Shown here: piece after piece, positions 44,918 through 54,408 of the stretch
How the letters are laid out: the number at the start of each line of letters is the position of its first letter
Numbering within the stretch: position 1 is the first letter of the stretch
Source of the DNA: Corydoras sp. C115
Lineage: Eukaryota; Chordata; Actinopteri; Siluriformes; Callichthyidae
Length of the DNA stretch: 64,000 nt
NCBI GenBank assembly: GCA_019802505.1
Contig: JAFMOC010000007.1
Coordinates: forward strand, 5,762,501 to 5,826,500
Reading direction: 5' to 3'
Translations under genes and position numbers: made by a program
The notes under the pieces: generated by a model
Databases searched by the model: none
What the model was told of the DNA's origin: nothing
What the model saw: the letters and a program-made list of their open reading frames with translations, nothing else

Positions 44918-46147
44918 CTAATGCGTGGTCCGGTGGACGCCCCCGTCGGGCGAGGAATGAGCCACGCCTTGTAGCTGCGTGGTCCGGTGGCCGCCCACGT
45001 TGGGCGAGGAATGGACCCCGCCCTCTTGCCGCGGGGTCAGGTGGACGCCCACGGGCGGCGTGGTCCGGAGGACGCCCCCGGCAGCGTGGCGAGGCGGATG
45101 CCCCCTGGCGGCGTGGCGAGGCGGACGCCCCCTGGCGGCGGGACGTGCGGCATGCGGCCCCTGCTGCTCGGGCTGGGCGGCGCGCGGCCCCTTGACTTCG
45201 GGCTGGACGGCGCGCGGACCCTTGACTTCGGGCTGGACGGCGCTCGGACCCTTGACTTCGGGCTGGACGGCGCTCGGACCCTTGACTTCGGGCTGGATGG
45301 CGCTCGGACCCTTGACTTCGGGCTGGACGGCGCTCGGACCCTTGACTTCGGGCTGGACGGCGCGCGGCCCCTTGACTTCGGGCTGGACGGCGCACGGACC
45401 CTTGACTTCGGGCTCGTGCGCTGGCTGGACCTCGGCGGGCACGCACGCTGGCTGGACCTCGGCGGGCACGCACGCAGGGCGGACCTCGGCGGGCACGCAC
45501 GCAGGCAGGACCTCGGCGGGCACGCACGCTGGGCGCACCTCGGCGGGCACGCACGCTGGGCGGACCTCGGCGGGCACGCACGCTGGGCGGACCTCGGCGG
45601 GCACGCACGCTGGGCGCACCTCGGCCAGCGCCTCGGGCTCCCCATCCTGCACACAAAAAACATAAACCCCCGCCGCAACGCCCAAACACATGGATACAAA
45701 CATGTCAGACATGGGGACGACAGACTGGTCACACGACACATAGGAGGAAGGGGGACACAACACACTCTCACACTCAAGCGGCGGCTCCGGTACCGCCCCC
45801 TCGCAGAGCGACCCAGACGCGGCACGGACCGGCGCGGTCGCGTCGCGTGACTGCCCCGCAGTCCACGCTTCGCGCTCCGCAGCTGCGCTGTGCGCCCGCT
45901 GCGGCTTCACTCCACGCCGTCGCCGCGCTCTGCGTCTGTGTCTCGCCACCGGGGGTTTAACAAACCGGACTGGACCCTCCGTCCAGAACTCCTCAGTGTT
46001 GCGGAGGGTGTGTACGGGCAGAATGTGCCCATACAGGTAAGATTCGCCCGCCTCGTCATCGGAAATGTCCAGACCTTCCTCTGCGCAGAGCGCCTCAAAC
46101 CCATACCTCCACATCCATTCCTCATCGGAGTCGCTATACTCCGCCAT
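44918..46147 (-). CDS. E3 protein of unknown function, 409 aa
   Basis: The open frame begins MAEYSDSDEEW, about 170 nt after the 5' LTR. Residues 1-63 hold an acidic start and a block shared with E1 (WRYG, GESYLYGHILP, EEFWT, GPVR). Residues 68-81 are strongly basic (RRRARRRR). Residues 115-127 (CEGAVPEPPLEC) are also shared with E1. A hydrophobic segment (about 149-166, ending VYVFC) could be a membrane helix, followed by QDGEPE. Then come about seven 9-residue PACVPAEVR units, about eight 10-residue VKGPSAVQPE units and a Pro/Arg/His-rich tail. There is no zinc knuckle, protease or RT. I do not recognise the family. A degenerate Gag analogue or a captured host sequence are both possible. 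An upstream in-frame Met would add 16 residues. Confidence 0.6.
   Translation of the reverse strand: MAEYSDSDEEWMWRYGFEALCAEEGLDISDDEAGESYLYGHILPVHTLRNTEEFWTEGPVRFVKPPVARHRRRARRRRGVKPQRAHSAAAEREAWTAGQSRDATAPVRAASGSLCEGAVPEPPLECESVLCPPSSYVSCDQSVVPMSDMFVSMCLGVAAGVYVFCVQDGEPEALAEVRPACVPAEVRPACVPAEVRPACVPAEVRPACVPAEVLPACVPAEVRPACVPAEVQPACVPAEVQPAHEPEVKGPCAVQPEVKGPRAVQPEVKGPSAVQPEVKGPSAIQPEVKGPSAVQPEVKGPSAVQPEVKGPRAVQPEVKGPRAAQPEQQGPHAARPAARGRPPRHAARGHPPRHAAGGVLRTTPPVGVHLTPRQEGGVHSSPNVGGHRTTQLQGVAHSSPDGGVHRTTH
45175..45640. repeat. Two minisatellites in E3 (30 bp and 27 bp units)
   Basis: About eight 30-bp units with ACCCTTGACTTCGGGCTGGA (45180-45415), then about seven or eight 27-bp units with CCTCGGCGGGCACGCACGC (45425-45630). 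The 27-bp unit is the same as in E1; the 30-bp unit differs in sequence but not in length. Confidence 0.92.
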
Positions 46148-46652
46148 GACGCTGTTTGAGCCGCTCCCCCGGCTCCGGGACGGCGGGCTCCGCATAACGG
46201 CGCACTCGCGGAGACGGCGGAGCGCGCCGCGAGTACGAGGCTATACTGCCCCCCCAAAAAAAAATTAAAAAAAACACCTACCTGGGCTCTGGACTCCTCA
46301 AACGTTGGCGCGTCTTTCTGTCACACAGGTCCACCTGGAATGAAAACTAACGCGCAGAAGGGAGCCAGGCACGCAGGTGGTACGAATAGAGAATATTTGA
46401 TTTACGGTGCTCAAAACACCAAACACACAGGTACGAAGGACAGTGTAACATAAAACGAACACGCGCACGGACGACATGTAACCCCGGAACTAAATACCCG
46501 AACGCATCCCATCACGTGCACAGAAACAACCAGTGAAACCCAGACGCTAATTAACTAAACCACCCAGACGAGACAGCCAATTAATTAGACAAACACAGAA
46601 ACCAAAAACACCCAAACACAACGGCCGAGAAACGCCCTAGGCACCCGTTACA

Positions 46653-47689
46653 GTATATTTATATGCTGACAACCTCACAACTGCAGACTGCCAATTGCAC
46701 GCTTCCACAAAAAATTTGTTGCATTGAGCTGTGTGATAAAACTGTTCAGTATATAGGACATGAAAATTAATCAAAGAAGGGAAATATTTCTGTTGAATAG
46801 AAAGATGCATTACTTAGAATGCAAGACCATGTGATTCTCTGCTACAGTCCTCATCTGTTACCACACCACCTTCTTCACAATGGCTTTAAAAATCACGCTA
46901 AACAGTAAGCAGCCACCTCTTTGTCACATCCTTAGCAGCCATACAAATGACTGAATTTGTCAATTCCATGCTGCAGCAAACGCTGCTGGTACAGACAATT
47001 GGGTGCTGGATAAAGGCATGTGTTAAACTCAAAACTGTTTTGTGGCATTAGAACTCAAAAAACACTGGCAGGTCCCATAGAGTGAAAGCAGTAAACAGGC
47101 AGCGATTAATCCAAATAAGGTTTTTTTCTGCCTCAATTTTTAGTGAAATCAGATTCATATGGATCATATGCACACAAACACCTTAAAGCGCAGTCCAGGT
47201 CAGCTTGTCTCACACTCTTCTTCTGCTTCCGGTGTCCTTTTCACCCTTTTCCCTGCACACAAAAGGAGAGATAATTAAACACACTACTGGGTGGCAGGTG
47301 TCTCCATTTACCCAATCTGCCCTTCTGTCCCTGCATCCATTTCACGGGTGCCGCCCAAACATGCCCTAGCACCAGAAACACATTCAGTGGTCACATCTAA
47401 TCTTTACTTTTAGTGGACTTAAGATAAAATAAAAAACTAAAATTTTGTTTACTTGAACCCCAACACTGTTTTTTTCTGGTTTTTATTTACTTAAACATTT
47501 AAAACATTTGTGTTTAAAGGCTGTGTAAACTTAAAAGCTTTTCATAAAATGCTTTGTAAAGTTTACTATGTACAGCTTACCTATTAGTAAACATCAATTT
47601 CTAGTACTGTTGTACAGGGTACTTGTGAAAATTGGGCTACTGTTGGACTAAAAAGGAGGAAAAGAAGAAGGGGAAAGTATATTCCGAAG
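46653..47689. other. Spacer, no gene seen
   Basis: Unassigned AT-rich sequence. A (GA)n run lies at the right edge (about 47688-47704). Confidence 0.5.
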
Positions 47690-49560
47690 AGAGAGAGAGA
47701 GAGAGCGATGCAGAAAGGTAATACTCTAGATGTAAGCATATTGAATGTAGGCACAATAACTGGATAAATTAAAAGAGTTAGAAAATATGATGGAGACGAG
47801 ATGGTTGGCATATTTTGTATGCAGGAAATCAATTGGAGGGAAAGCTAGGCTGGGAACACTAATGTTGGGTTTAGACTATATATCAGAGGAGAAGCATGGT
47901 GGGGGTAAAGACAGTAATGAGGGTAAAAAGCTGTACATTTATAAAGTGATATTGATTGTCATTAATGCATATGTTTCACAAGTGGTTTGTAAGATGAAGG
48001 AAAACTAAGGTGGCAGAAAAAGTTTTTGAAAAGGTACTCAAAAAGATGAGTGTTTCAATTGGATCTGAATTCTTTGGGCATGTTGATAGAGGTGATGAGA
48101 GGTTTTAGGTTAATGAGGGTTTAGGGACAGGAACACAGGGGCAAATGGATGGAAATGGCTGTAGTTAACACATTTTAAAAAGAAGGAAGTTCATGTGACA
48201 TGTAAGAGTAACATGAGAGTCGAGAATGGAACACTGCAGAGGATCCTCCATGGAGGATGGATTATTTTTTGTGCAGAAGACAAAATCTTAAATAAATTAG
48301 CGACTGTAAGGTACTGGATGGGGATAGCATAGATAAACAGCATCAGATGTTGGTTTGAAGGATGATTTAGGTAGAAGACTAGTGTAAAATTCAGAGAAGT
48401 GAGACAGACATCGAATTGTTGTACAAGAGAGGTAGACAAGCTGGAAAGGTTATTGGTGTGACATTTGAATAGAAAAAAAAAGAAGATTAGTGTTGGAATG
48501 AAGCTTTAAAAGGAAAAAAGATTAATGAAAAAGCATCTATCTATATGGGACAAAAATGGGGGGGAAAAGGGTTCATGACAACTGTATGAGAGGTTGGACA
48601 CTAAAAAGGGTGAAAAGAATGTAAAGTGATAGAGTAACAAAACTGGGGAGGATATTTAGTAGGTAATATGCAGATGGGGCGGTGTTTGTTAATTCAGGGG
48701 GCTGTACTAAATGGTGGAATAAGTATTCTGAGGAGCTAATGAATGCAAAAAAAATGGGTAAAAGAAAAGGTTGGATGATATAAAGAAACTGTAGTGCCGC
48801 AGATTAACAAGTAAAAAGCTACAAAATGAAGGAAGAGGGAAAGGATGTTGGTGCAGATAAGATACCAGTAAGGGCTTAAAAATTTAACAAGATTAATTAA
48901 CAATATCTTGGATCATGAGAAGAGGCCTGAGGAGTGTAGAATAAGTTAAATGATTCCAACTTCAAGAATAAGGGTTATGTACAGAGATGCAGTAGGTATA
49001 CAGAAATAAAATTTGTCAACCACAGTACAAAGATAATAGCAGTTGAAGGTTTGAAAACCACCACTGATTAAATATTTGCTTTAAGAATGTTGATGGAGAA
49101 GAATTGTAAAGGTCAGAAGAGTCTGCACTATAAATTTGTTGTTCTAGAGAAAGGTCTGGATGGTTTTTTGGTGCTAAGTGCAAGTACACGAAAAAAAAAT
49201 AAAAGGATGTTAAAAATGTTCATTTGCAAGAAGTTAAGGGATAGAAAGTGAATGAATATAAATACATGGGGTCGTGTAAACAACTAATAGATAGTGTATT
49301 AGAGATGTGAAGGAAAGAGTGCAAGCAAGGTGGTGTGGAAGGTATTAATTTGTTTGACTGATGTGATAGACTAGAGAAAAGAAAAGTTTATAGGACAGCA
49401 GTGATGCAGATAATGTTGTATGGCAGGAGAGAGAGCTGGAGGTAGTCAAAAACAAAATGATGTAATTCTAATTTAAAATGATGAGAATGGACAAGATAAA
49501 TGTCCATATTTATTTATTTATTTTTTTCAGATGGGTATGATGTTTTGAAGACAAAGTAAA
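47690..49560 (+). pseudogene. Ancient RTE-type LINE relic
   Basis: No intact frame survives, but short plus-strand pieces in the right order resemble an RTE-clade endonuclease-RT: SILNVGTITG and METRW near 47730-47800, a NAYVSQVVCKM-type segment (47960-48000), VNTHF-like and YKS-like pieces near 48165-48220, and at the end a MLYGRE-W motif (49410-49445). It is heavily decayed and probably the oldest LINE in the window. The assignment rests on motif order only. Confidence 0.5.
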
Positions 49561-49562
49561 AG

Positions 49563-50384
49563 TGTTACGGTTCCTCGAACCGGTCGGAGTTGGTTGGATC
49601 CGCTACTCGGAACGACGTAGTCGTGGGCAGGGATTTGTTGCCAACAAAAGTTTATTTAGCCACACACACAGGTAAACAGTACTTCGGGGAACATAACATT
49701 GAGGGATGAACACAGGGGCTGCGGAGCTGGAGTCTGACGTCATGGCGTAGTCGGCGTCTGACGTCAGTGGGGCCGTGTTCCAATCTGCAGAAACGCACAG
49801 GGTGGAGTGTGGCTAAACACCGGGCAACGGCAGCAGGACGGTGCACTGCAATACAAAGACACAAAGACACAGAACCAACGAGGTGCAACAGGGCGAGTCG
49901 AACAGGACGAGGCAAAACAGGGCGAGGCGAGAACAAGGCGAGACGGAGAAACGGAGACGAGGGGTGTGGGCCAGAGTGGACGAGGCGTAGCGAGGGTAGG
50001 TGCACAAACCAAGACCATCTAGCCAAGATTGATGGGAGTGAGCTGCTTAAATAGGGAACAGTGATTGGGAACCCAGGTGTGCATAATTACGGGGCGTGAA
50101 CAATCAGACAACCCCAGTCCATGTGACAATAACCTGACGTAAAGACCTACCCCCATCACGTGACAATAACAAACCATGACAAAGACCTACACACAACACG
50201 TGACCATAACAAAGCATGACATAAAGACCTACACACACAACACGTGACAATAACAAAGAAAACAGGGGCGTGGGGACCAGACTAATAAGGGACAGAGCTA
50301 CCCAGGAAGCACCACCCCTCCGTGACCGACCATAACAAAAAGAGGCTAGTGTGACTTTGGCAAAATCCATTCTCAGTCATTACA
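49563..50384 (-). mobile_element. Probable solo LTR, minus strand
   Basis: The segment begins TGTTACGG and ends TCATTACA (plus reading), giving TGT...ACA ends. On the minus strand there is a TATTTAA box (near 50050) and an AATAAA (near 49655), in the order expected for an LTR. Inside are three copies of a CACGTGACAATAACAAA-type unit (50156-50265). No coding body and no clear target duplication, so the exact ends are uncertain. Confidence 0.5.
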
Positions 50385-50538
50385 CACACCTTGACCTATC
50401 ACCATGAATATGTGTAGCTAAATTTAATAGACATACTGTTTGTAATGCGTTTCAATGTCCCTAAGCAACGCACTTTTATTCTGTGCATACCAATGACATA
50501 ATTTCAGTGTAGTAAACTTCAACAGTCAAAACTACAAA

Positions 50539-50603
<65 letters not shown>

Positions 50604-50889
50604 AGAATAATAACAAAATGATAAATTTAAATGTTGGAATAAAATGTAATAAACATAATCATTATTATGGTAAATTTACTAAACTGTAGGTACAAATTTA
50701 AAACTAGTATGCTTTCATTTAACGATAAAGCAGTAGGCCTTTTGTGTAAGCGAGTGTGTAGTAAAACATACATTCTCAAACTGATCTAAGAGGTTGTACA
50801 AGCACCCTAGAAGTTCCACTATTCAGAAAAGTATTAAATATATATTGTTTGCTGGACAAATCACTTTTATCTTTTTTTGTGTATATTTA
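50385..50889. other. Spacer with (AT)n microsatellite
   Basis: (AT)n at about 50541-50598. No gene seen. Confidence 0.6.
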
Positions 50890-51102
50890 CAGTGGTGTGA
50901 AAAAGTGTTTGCCCCCTTCCTCATTTCCTTTTTTTTTGCATGTTTGTCACACTTAAGTGTTTCAGAACATCAAACCAATTTAAACAACAGCCAAGGACAA
51001 CACAAGTAAACACAAAATGCAATTTGTAAATGAAGGTGTTTATTATTAAAGGAGAAAAAAAATCCAAACCATCATGGCCCTGTGTGAAAAAGTGATTGCC
51101 CC
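50890..51102 (+). repeat. Tc1 left inverted repeat
   Basis: From CAGTGGTGTG to GTGATTGCCCCC; the inner and outer ends both carry GTGTGAAAAAGTG motifs, the direct repeats bound by transposase in IR/DR-type Tc1 elements. Confidence 0.85.
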
Positions 51103-51265
51103 CTTGTTAAAACATACTATAACTGTGGTTTTTAACACCGGAGTTCAATTTCTCTAGCCACACCCAGGCCTGATTATTGCCACACCTGTTCTCAATCAAG
51201 ACATCACTTAAATAGGAGCTGCCTGACAGTAAATTCCACCAAAAGATCCTTAAAAGCTACACATC

Positions 51266-52294
51266 ATGCCGAGATCCAAAGAAATTCAGGAACAATTGAG
51301 AAATAAAGTAATTGAGATCTATCAGTCTGGAAAGGGTTATAAAGCCATTTCCAAAGATTTGGGAATCCAGCGAACCACAGCGAGGGCCATTATCCACAAA
51401 TGGCGAAGACATGGAACAGTGGTGAACCTTCCCAGGAGTGGCCGGCCGCCCAAAATTACCCCAAGAGCGCAGCGACGACTCATCCAAGAGGTCACAAAAG
51501 ACCCCACAACAACGTCCAAAGAACTGCAGGCCTCACTTGCCTCAGTTAAGGCCAGCGTTCATGCCTCCACCATCAGAAAAAGACTGGGCAAAAATGGCCT
51601 GCATGGCAGAGTTCCAAGAAGAAAACCACTGCTGAGCAAAAAGAACATTAAAGCTCGTCCCAATTTTTCCAAAACACATCTTGATGATCCCCAACACTTT
51701 TGGGAAAACATTCTGTGGACCGATGAGACAAAAGTGGAACTCTTTGGAAGGTGTGTGTCCCATTACATCTGGCGTAAAAGGAACACTGCATTTCAGAAAA
51801 AGAACATTATACCAACAGTAAAATATGGTGGTGGTAGTGTGATGGTCTGTGGCTGTTTTGCTGCGGCAGGACCTGGAAGACTTGCTGTGATAAATGGAAC
51901 TATGAATTCTGCTGTCTACCAAAAGATCCTGAAGGAGAATGTCCGACCATCTGTTCATGAACTCAAGCTGAAACGAACTTGGGTTCTGCAGCAGGACAAT
52001 GATCCAAAACACACCAGCAAGTCCACCTCTGAATGGCTGAAGAAAAACAAAATGAAGACTTTGGAGTGGCCTAGCCAAAGTCCTGACCTGAATCCTATTG
52101 AGATGTTGTGGTATGACCTTAAAAAGGCCGTTCATGCTCGAAAACCCTCTAATGTAACTGAATTAGAACAATTCTGCAAAGATGAGTGGGCCAAAATTCC
52201 TCCAGAACGCTGTAAAAGACTCATTGCAAGTTATCGCAAACGCTTGTTTGCAGTTGTTGCTGCTAAGGATGGCCCAACCAGTTACTACGTTTAG
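51266..52294 (+). CDS. Tc1 transposase, intact (342 aa)
   Basis: Cut-and-paste transposase. The N-terminus has a paired-like DNA-binding domain with two helix-turn-helix units (about residues 5-115), joined by a GRPPK hook-like linker (59-63). The catalytic DDE triad is complete: D153 (WTDET), D244 (QQDNDPKH) and E279 (SPDLNPIEMLW), with the DD34E spacing of Tc1. A glycine-rich loop (YGGGSVMVCGCF) lies at 187-198. Length is normal for the family (about 340). The first ATG of the frame fits the family start, MPRSKE. The stop is next to the right inverted repeat. No damage seen; possibly active. Confidence 0.95.
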   Translation: MPRSKEIQEQLRNKVIEIYQSGKGYKAISKDLGIQRTTARAIIHKWRRHGTVVNLPRSGRPPKITPRAQRRLIQEVTKDPTTTSKELQASLASVKASVHASTIRKRLGKNGLHGRVPRRKPLLSKKNIKARPNFSKTHLDDPQHFWENILWTDETKVELFGRCVSHYIWRKRNTAFQKKNIIPTVKYGGGSVMVCGCFAAAGPGRLAVINGTMNSAVYQKILKENVRPSVHELKLKRTWVLQQDNDPKHTSKSTSEWLKKNKMKTLEWPSQSPDLNPIEMLWYDLKKAVHARKPSNVTELEQFCKDEWAKIPPERCKRLIASYRKRLFAVVAAKDGPTSYYV

Positions 52295-52502
52295 GGGGGC
52301 AATCACTTTTTCACACAGGGCCATGATGGTTTGGATTTTTTTCTCCTTTAATAATAAACACCTTCATTTATAAATTGCATTTTGTGTTTACTCGTATTGT
52401 CCTTGACTATTGTTTAAATTGGTTTGATGTTCTGAAACACTTAAGTGTAACAAACATGCAAAAAAACAGGAAATGAGGAAGGGGGCAAACACTTTTTCAC
52501 AC

Positions 52503-52506
<4 letters not shown>
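52295..52506 (-). repeat. Tc1 right inverted repeat
   Basis: Reverse complement of the left arm, starting one base after the transposase stop codon. Confidence 0.85.
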
Positions 52507-52567
<61 letters not shown>

Positions 52568-53070
52568 TATATACAGTATGATATATATTTAGCTTATTTT
52601 GCAAATTATTACAATGGTTTTGTCCTAACCCATTACATAGTTGTCACACAGTGTCTTAAAAACCTAGTAATACCAAGACTGATTTATTATCTGTAACCCT
52701 CGGAACCCATTCTGTTTTAGTTGTATATACCTGTTAAAAAAATCAGTAAAACAGCTGATAGATCTTGGATAGAGGTTATTTGTGACCTGCATTACATTAT
52801 TATGGCTGGTTCTCTCAGCTGGGCTATTGCTGGGCTGCATGATGGAGTAGAATTCAAACAGTTTCTGACAGTAAATGTGAGTTAAAAGTATCAAGGGCAA
52901 ATGTGACCTGAATATCAATGTGGTATCAACATTAATTAAAGACCCGATGACTGACAATAGAATCTGAAATGTAATGGCACTAAGATTTTTCTCCTTTGCT
53001 TATAGAAATGTAGCTATGATTTGTGGTGAGCTATTTTTTATTATATTTAGTTTATTTTCATTTGTTTCAG
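52507..53070. other. (AT)n and unassigned spacer
   Basis: (AT)n at about 52507-52563, then AT-rich sequence without a recognised feature. Confidence 0.6.
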
Positions 53071-53155
53071 ACACGGAAGAAAACCATGAATCAAATAAAC
53101 TCAAGCTTCCAGTGGAAATCTACACAATTATGTTAAAACTCCACCCAGAAAGGAT
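53071..53155 (+). other. Weak candidate exon
   Basis: A T-rich tract ending TTTGTTTCAG is followed by an open frame reading DTEENHESNKLKLPVEIYTI and on to LKLHPERM. GATGTGTGTG at about 53153 could be a poor donor. The composition looks coding, but I recognise no protein and no partner exon. It could equally be chance or a decayed element. Confidence 0.2.
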
Positions 53156-53196
53156 GTGTGTGGATATACATTTTAATTTTATTTGAAATATCACTA

Positions 53197-53554
53197 GGGT
53201 GGCACGGTGGCTTAGTGGTTAGCACGTTCACCTCTCAGCACTAGTGATTCTTGGTTCGAATCCCCATCTGGTGGAGTTTCTATGTTCCCGGGTTTCCTCC
53301 GGGGTCTCCGGTTTCCTCCCAGAGTCCAAAAACATGGATCAAGTCAATTGAGTTTGCCAAATTGCCCCATATAGTGTGTGTCTGTGTGTGTGAGTGTGTG
53401 CCCAGCAATAGATTGGCGCCCTGTCCTGGGTGTATCTGCCCAGCGCCCGAAACGTTCTCCCCAGGATGGGCATGGGGAAACCCCCCCCCCTCCCCTCCCA
53501 TGACCCTAATATAGGATAAAGGGGAAGACAATGAATGAATGAATGACTGAATGG
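53197..53554 (+). mobile_element. HE1-like SINE, 10-bp target duplication
   Basis: The head GGTGGCACGGTGGCTTAGTG is at the left, (AATG)n at the right. AATATCACTA is duplicated at 53187-53196 and 53555-53564. Confidence 0.85.
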
Positions 53555-53564
53555 AATATCACTA

Positions 53565-53783
53565 AAACAATACTGTAGTAGAATATATGTTCAGATGTCT
53601 ATTATTAAAAATGCTTTAATAAAAACACCAGTACCCTAAATCTAAATCTAAAACATGAACTCCTGTTATGGCCCATCAGCCTCATGGCTTAACATGTATA
53701 TTCTAAAATTCTGCTTAGCACAACTTTACATAGACATAGACCGATGTTATATAGATTTTATATATTATAATACTGTAATATTG
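53565..53783. other. Short spacer
   Basis: AT-rich, nothing assigned. Confidence 0.5.
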
Positions 53784-54197
53784 TCAGGTTGGGAGGGCTA
53801 GGCCACTCCCCCCTGTCTTCTTAGTTTCGGGGTTTTGTCCGCTTAGGGCTCCCGTAGGTAGGGCCCATCCTCTTGAGCTGGGATTGGATCCTACCTGATC
53901 ACATGTGGCCTGCTGACTACACTTAAAGTGCGCATGCGCCCTGAGTCAGCAGGCCAGCATTGTGTGTATACATATTGATGTATATATCAATGTTACAATG
54001 GGTGTCTCGCTACGTTGGTTGCTTTTGGTTTGAGGATGCTCCTGGCACGTCCAGCCGTGCCTGCAACGGCGTTCCTGCTGATTTCAACAATAAATTCCAC
54101 TTTGTTTGCTTACCTGGTCGCCTGGCTCGCTTTTACGAACCACACCGCACCGCGCTGCGCCGCCATCGGACGGACCACGCCGCCTGAACGTAAAAGA

Positions 54198-54207
54198 AAT
54201 GCTGGCC
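54198..54207 (+). promoter_or_regulatory. Self-primer binding site of E5
   Basis: AATGCTGGCC, perfect reverse complement of the inferred RNA start at 53952-53961. Confidence 0.6.
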
Positions 54208-54408
54208 TCTACACCCCGCGAAGTCCAGGAATCCCCGTCCGGGTAAGCTCCTCGTTTTTTTATTGTGGTTGCCTGCTGCCGCGTATCCCGTGTTTCGGTC
54301 CACCCCGGCAGTCGGTTCGCCATTAGCCGTAATTTTCCGGCTGCAGCATCGGTTGCTTTAATTCGGCGTTAGCCCCGCCATTAGCCGCATTGTTCGAGGG
54401 CCGCTCTG

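Larger units (their letters stand above)
44499..46652 (-). mobile_element. Non-autonomous LTR element E3 (minus strand)
   Basis: The 5' LTR is 46319-46652, complete, TGTCACAC to CGTTACA in plus reading. The primer site is 46308-46317, one base inside. The left (3') LTR is reduced to about 84 bp ending at 44619, next to CTACCCCCACCC, the complement of the polypurine tract. Left of it lies a second LTR end plus the same tract (44499-44535), so the left end is a stacked, rearranged junction. No pol. The single ORF is described separately. Confidence 0.75.
50890..52506 (+). mobile_element. Intact Tc1 transposon with long terminal inverted repeats
   Basis: Inverted repeats of about 212 bp (50890-51102 and 52295-52506), outer end CAGTGGTGTGAAAAAGTG. 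The left flank is TA, the expected Tc1 target. The right tip merges with an (AT)n run, and its last base has changed or been lost (CCACTATA rather than CCACTGTA). The single ORF is complete. The repeat arms differ at only a few places, so the copy is young. Confidence 0.92.

Noticed and set aside
44979..45665. Plus-strand frames through the E3 repeats (for example many GPLTSGWTA units)
   Set aside because: Antisense frames of GC-rich codon-multiple repeats stay open automatically. Element orientation, primer site and the block shared with E1 all support the minus strand.
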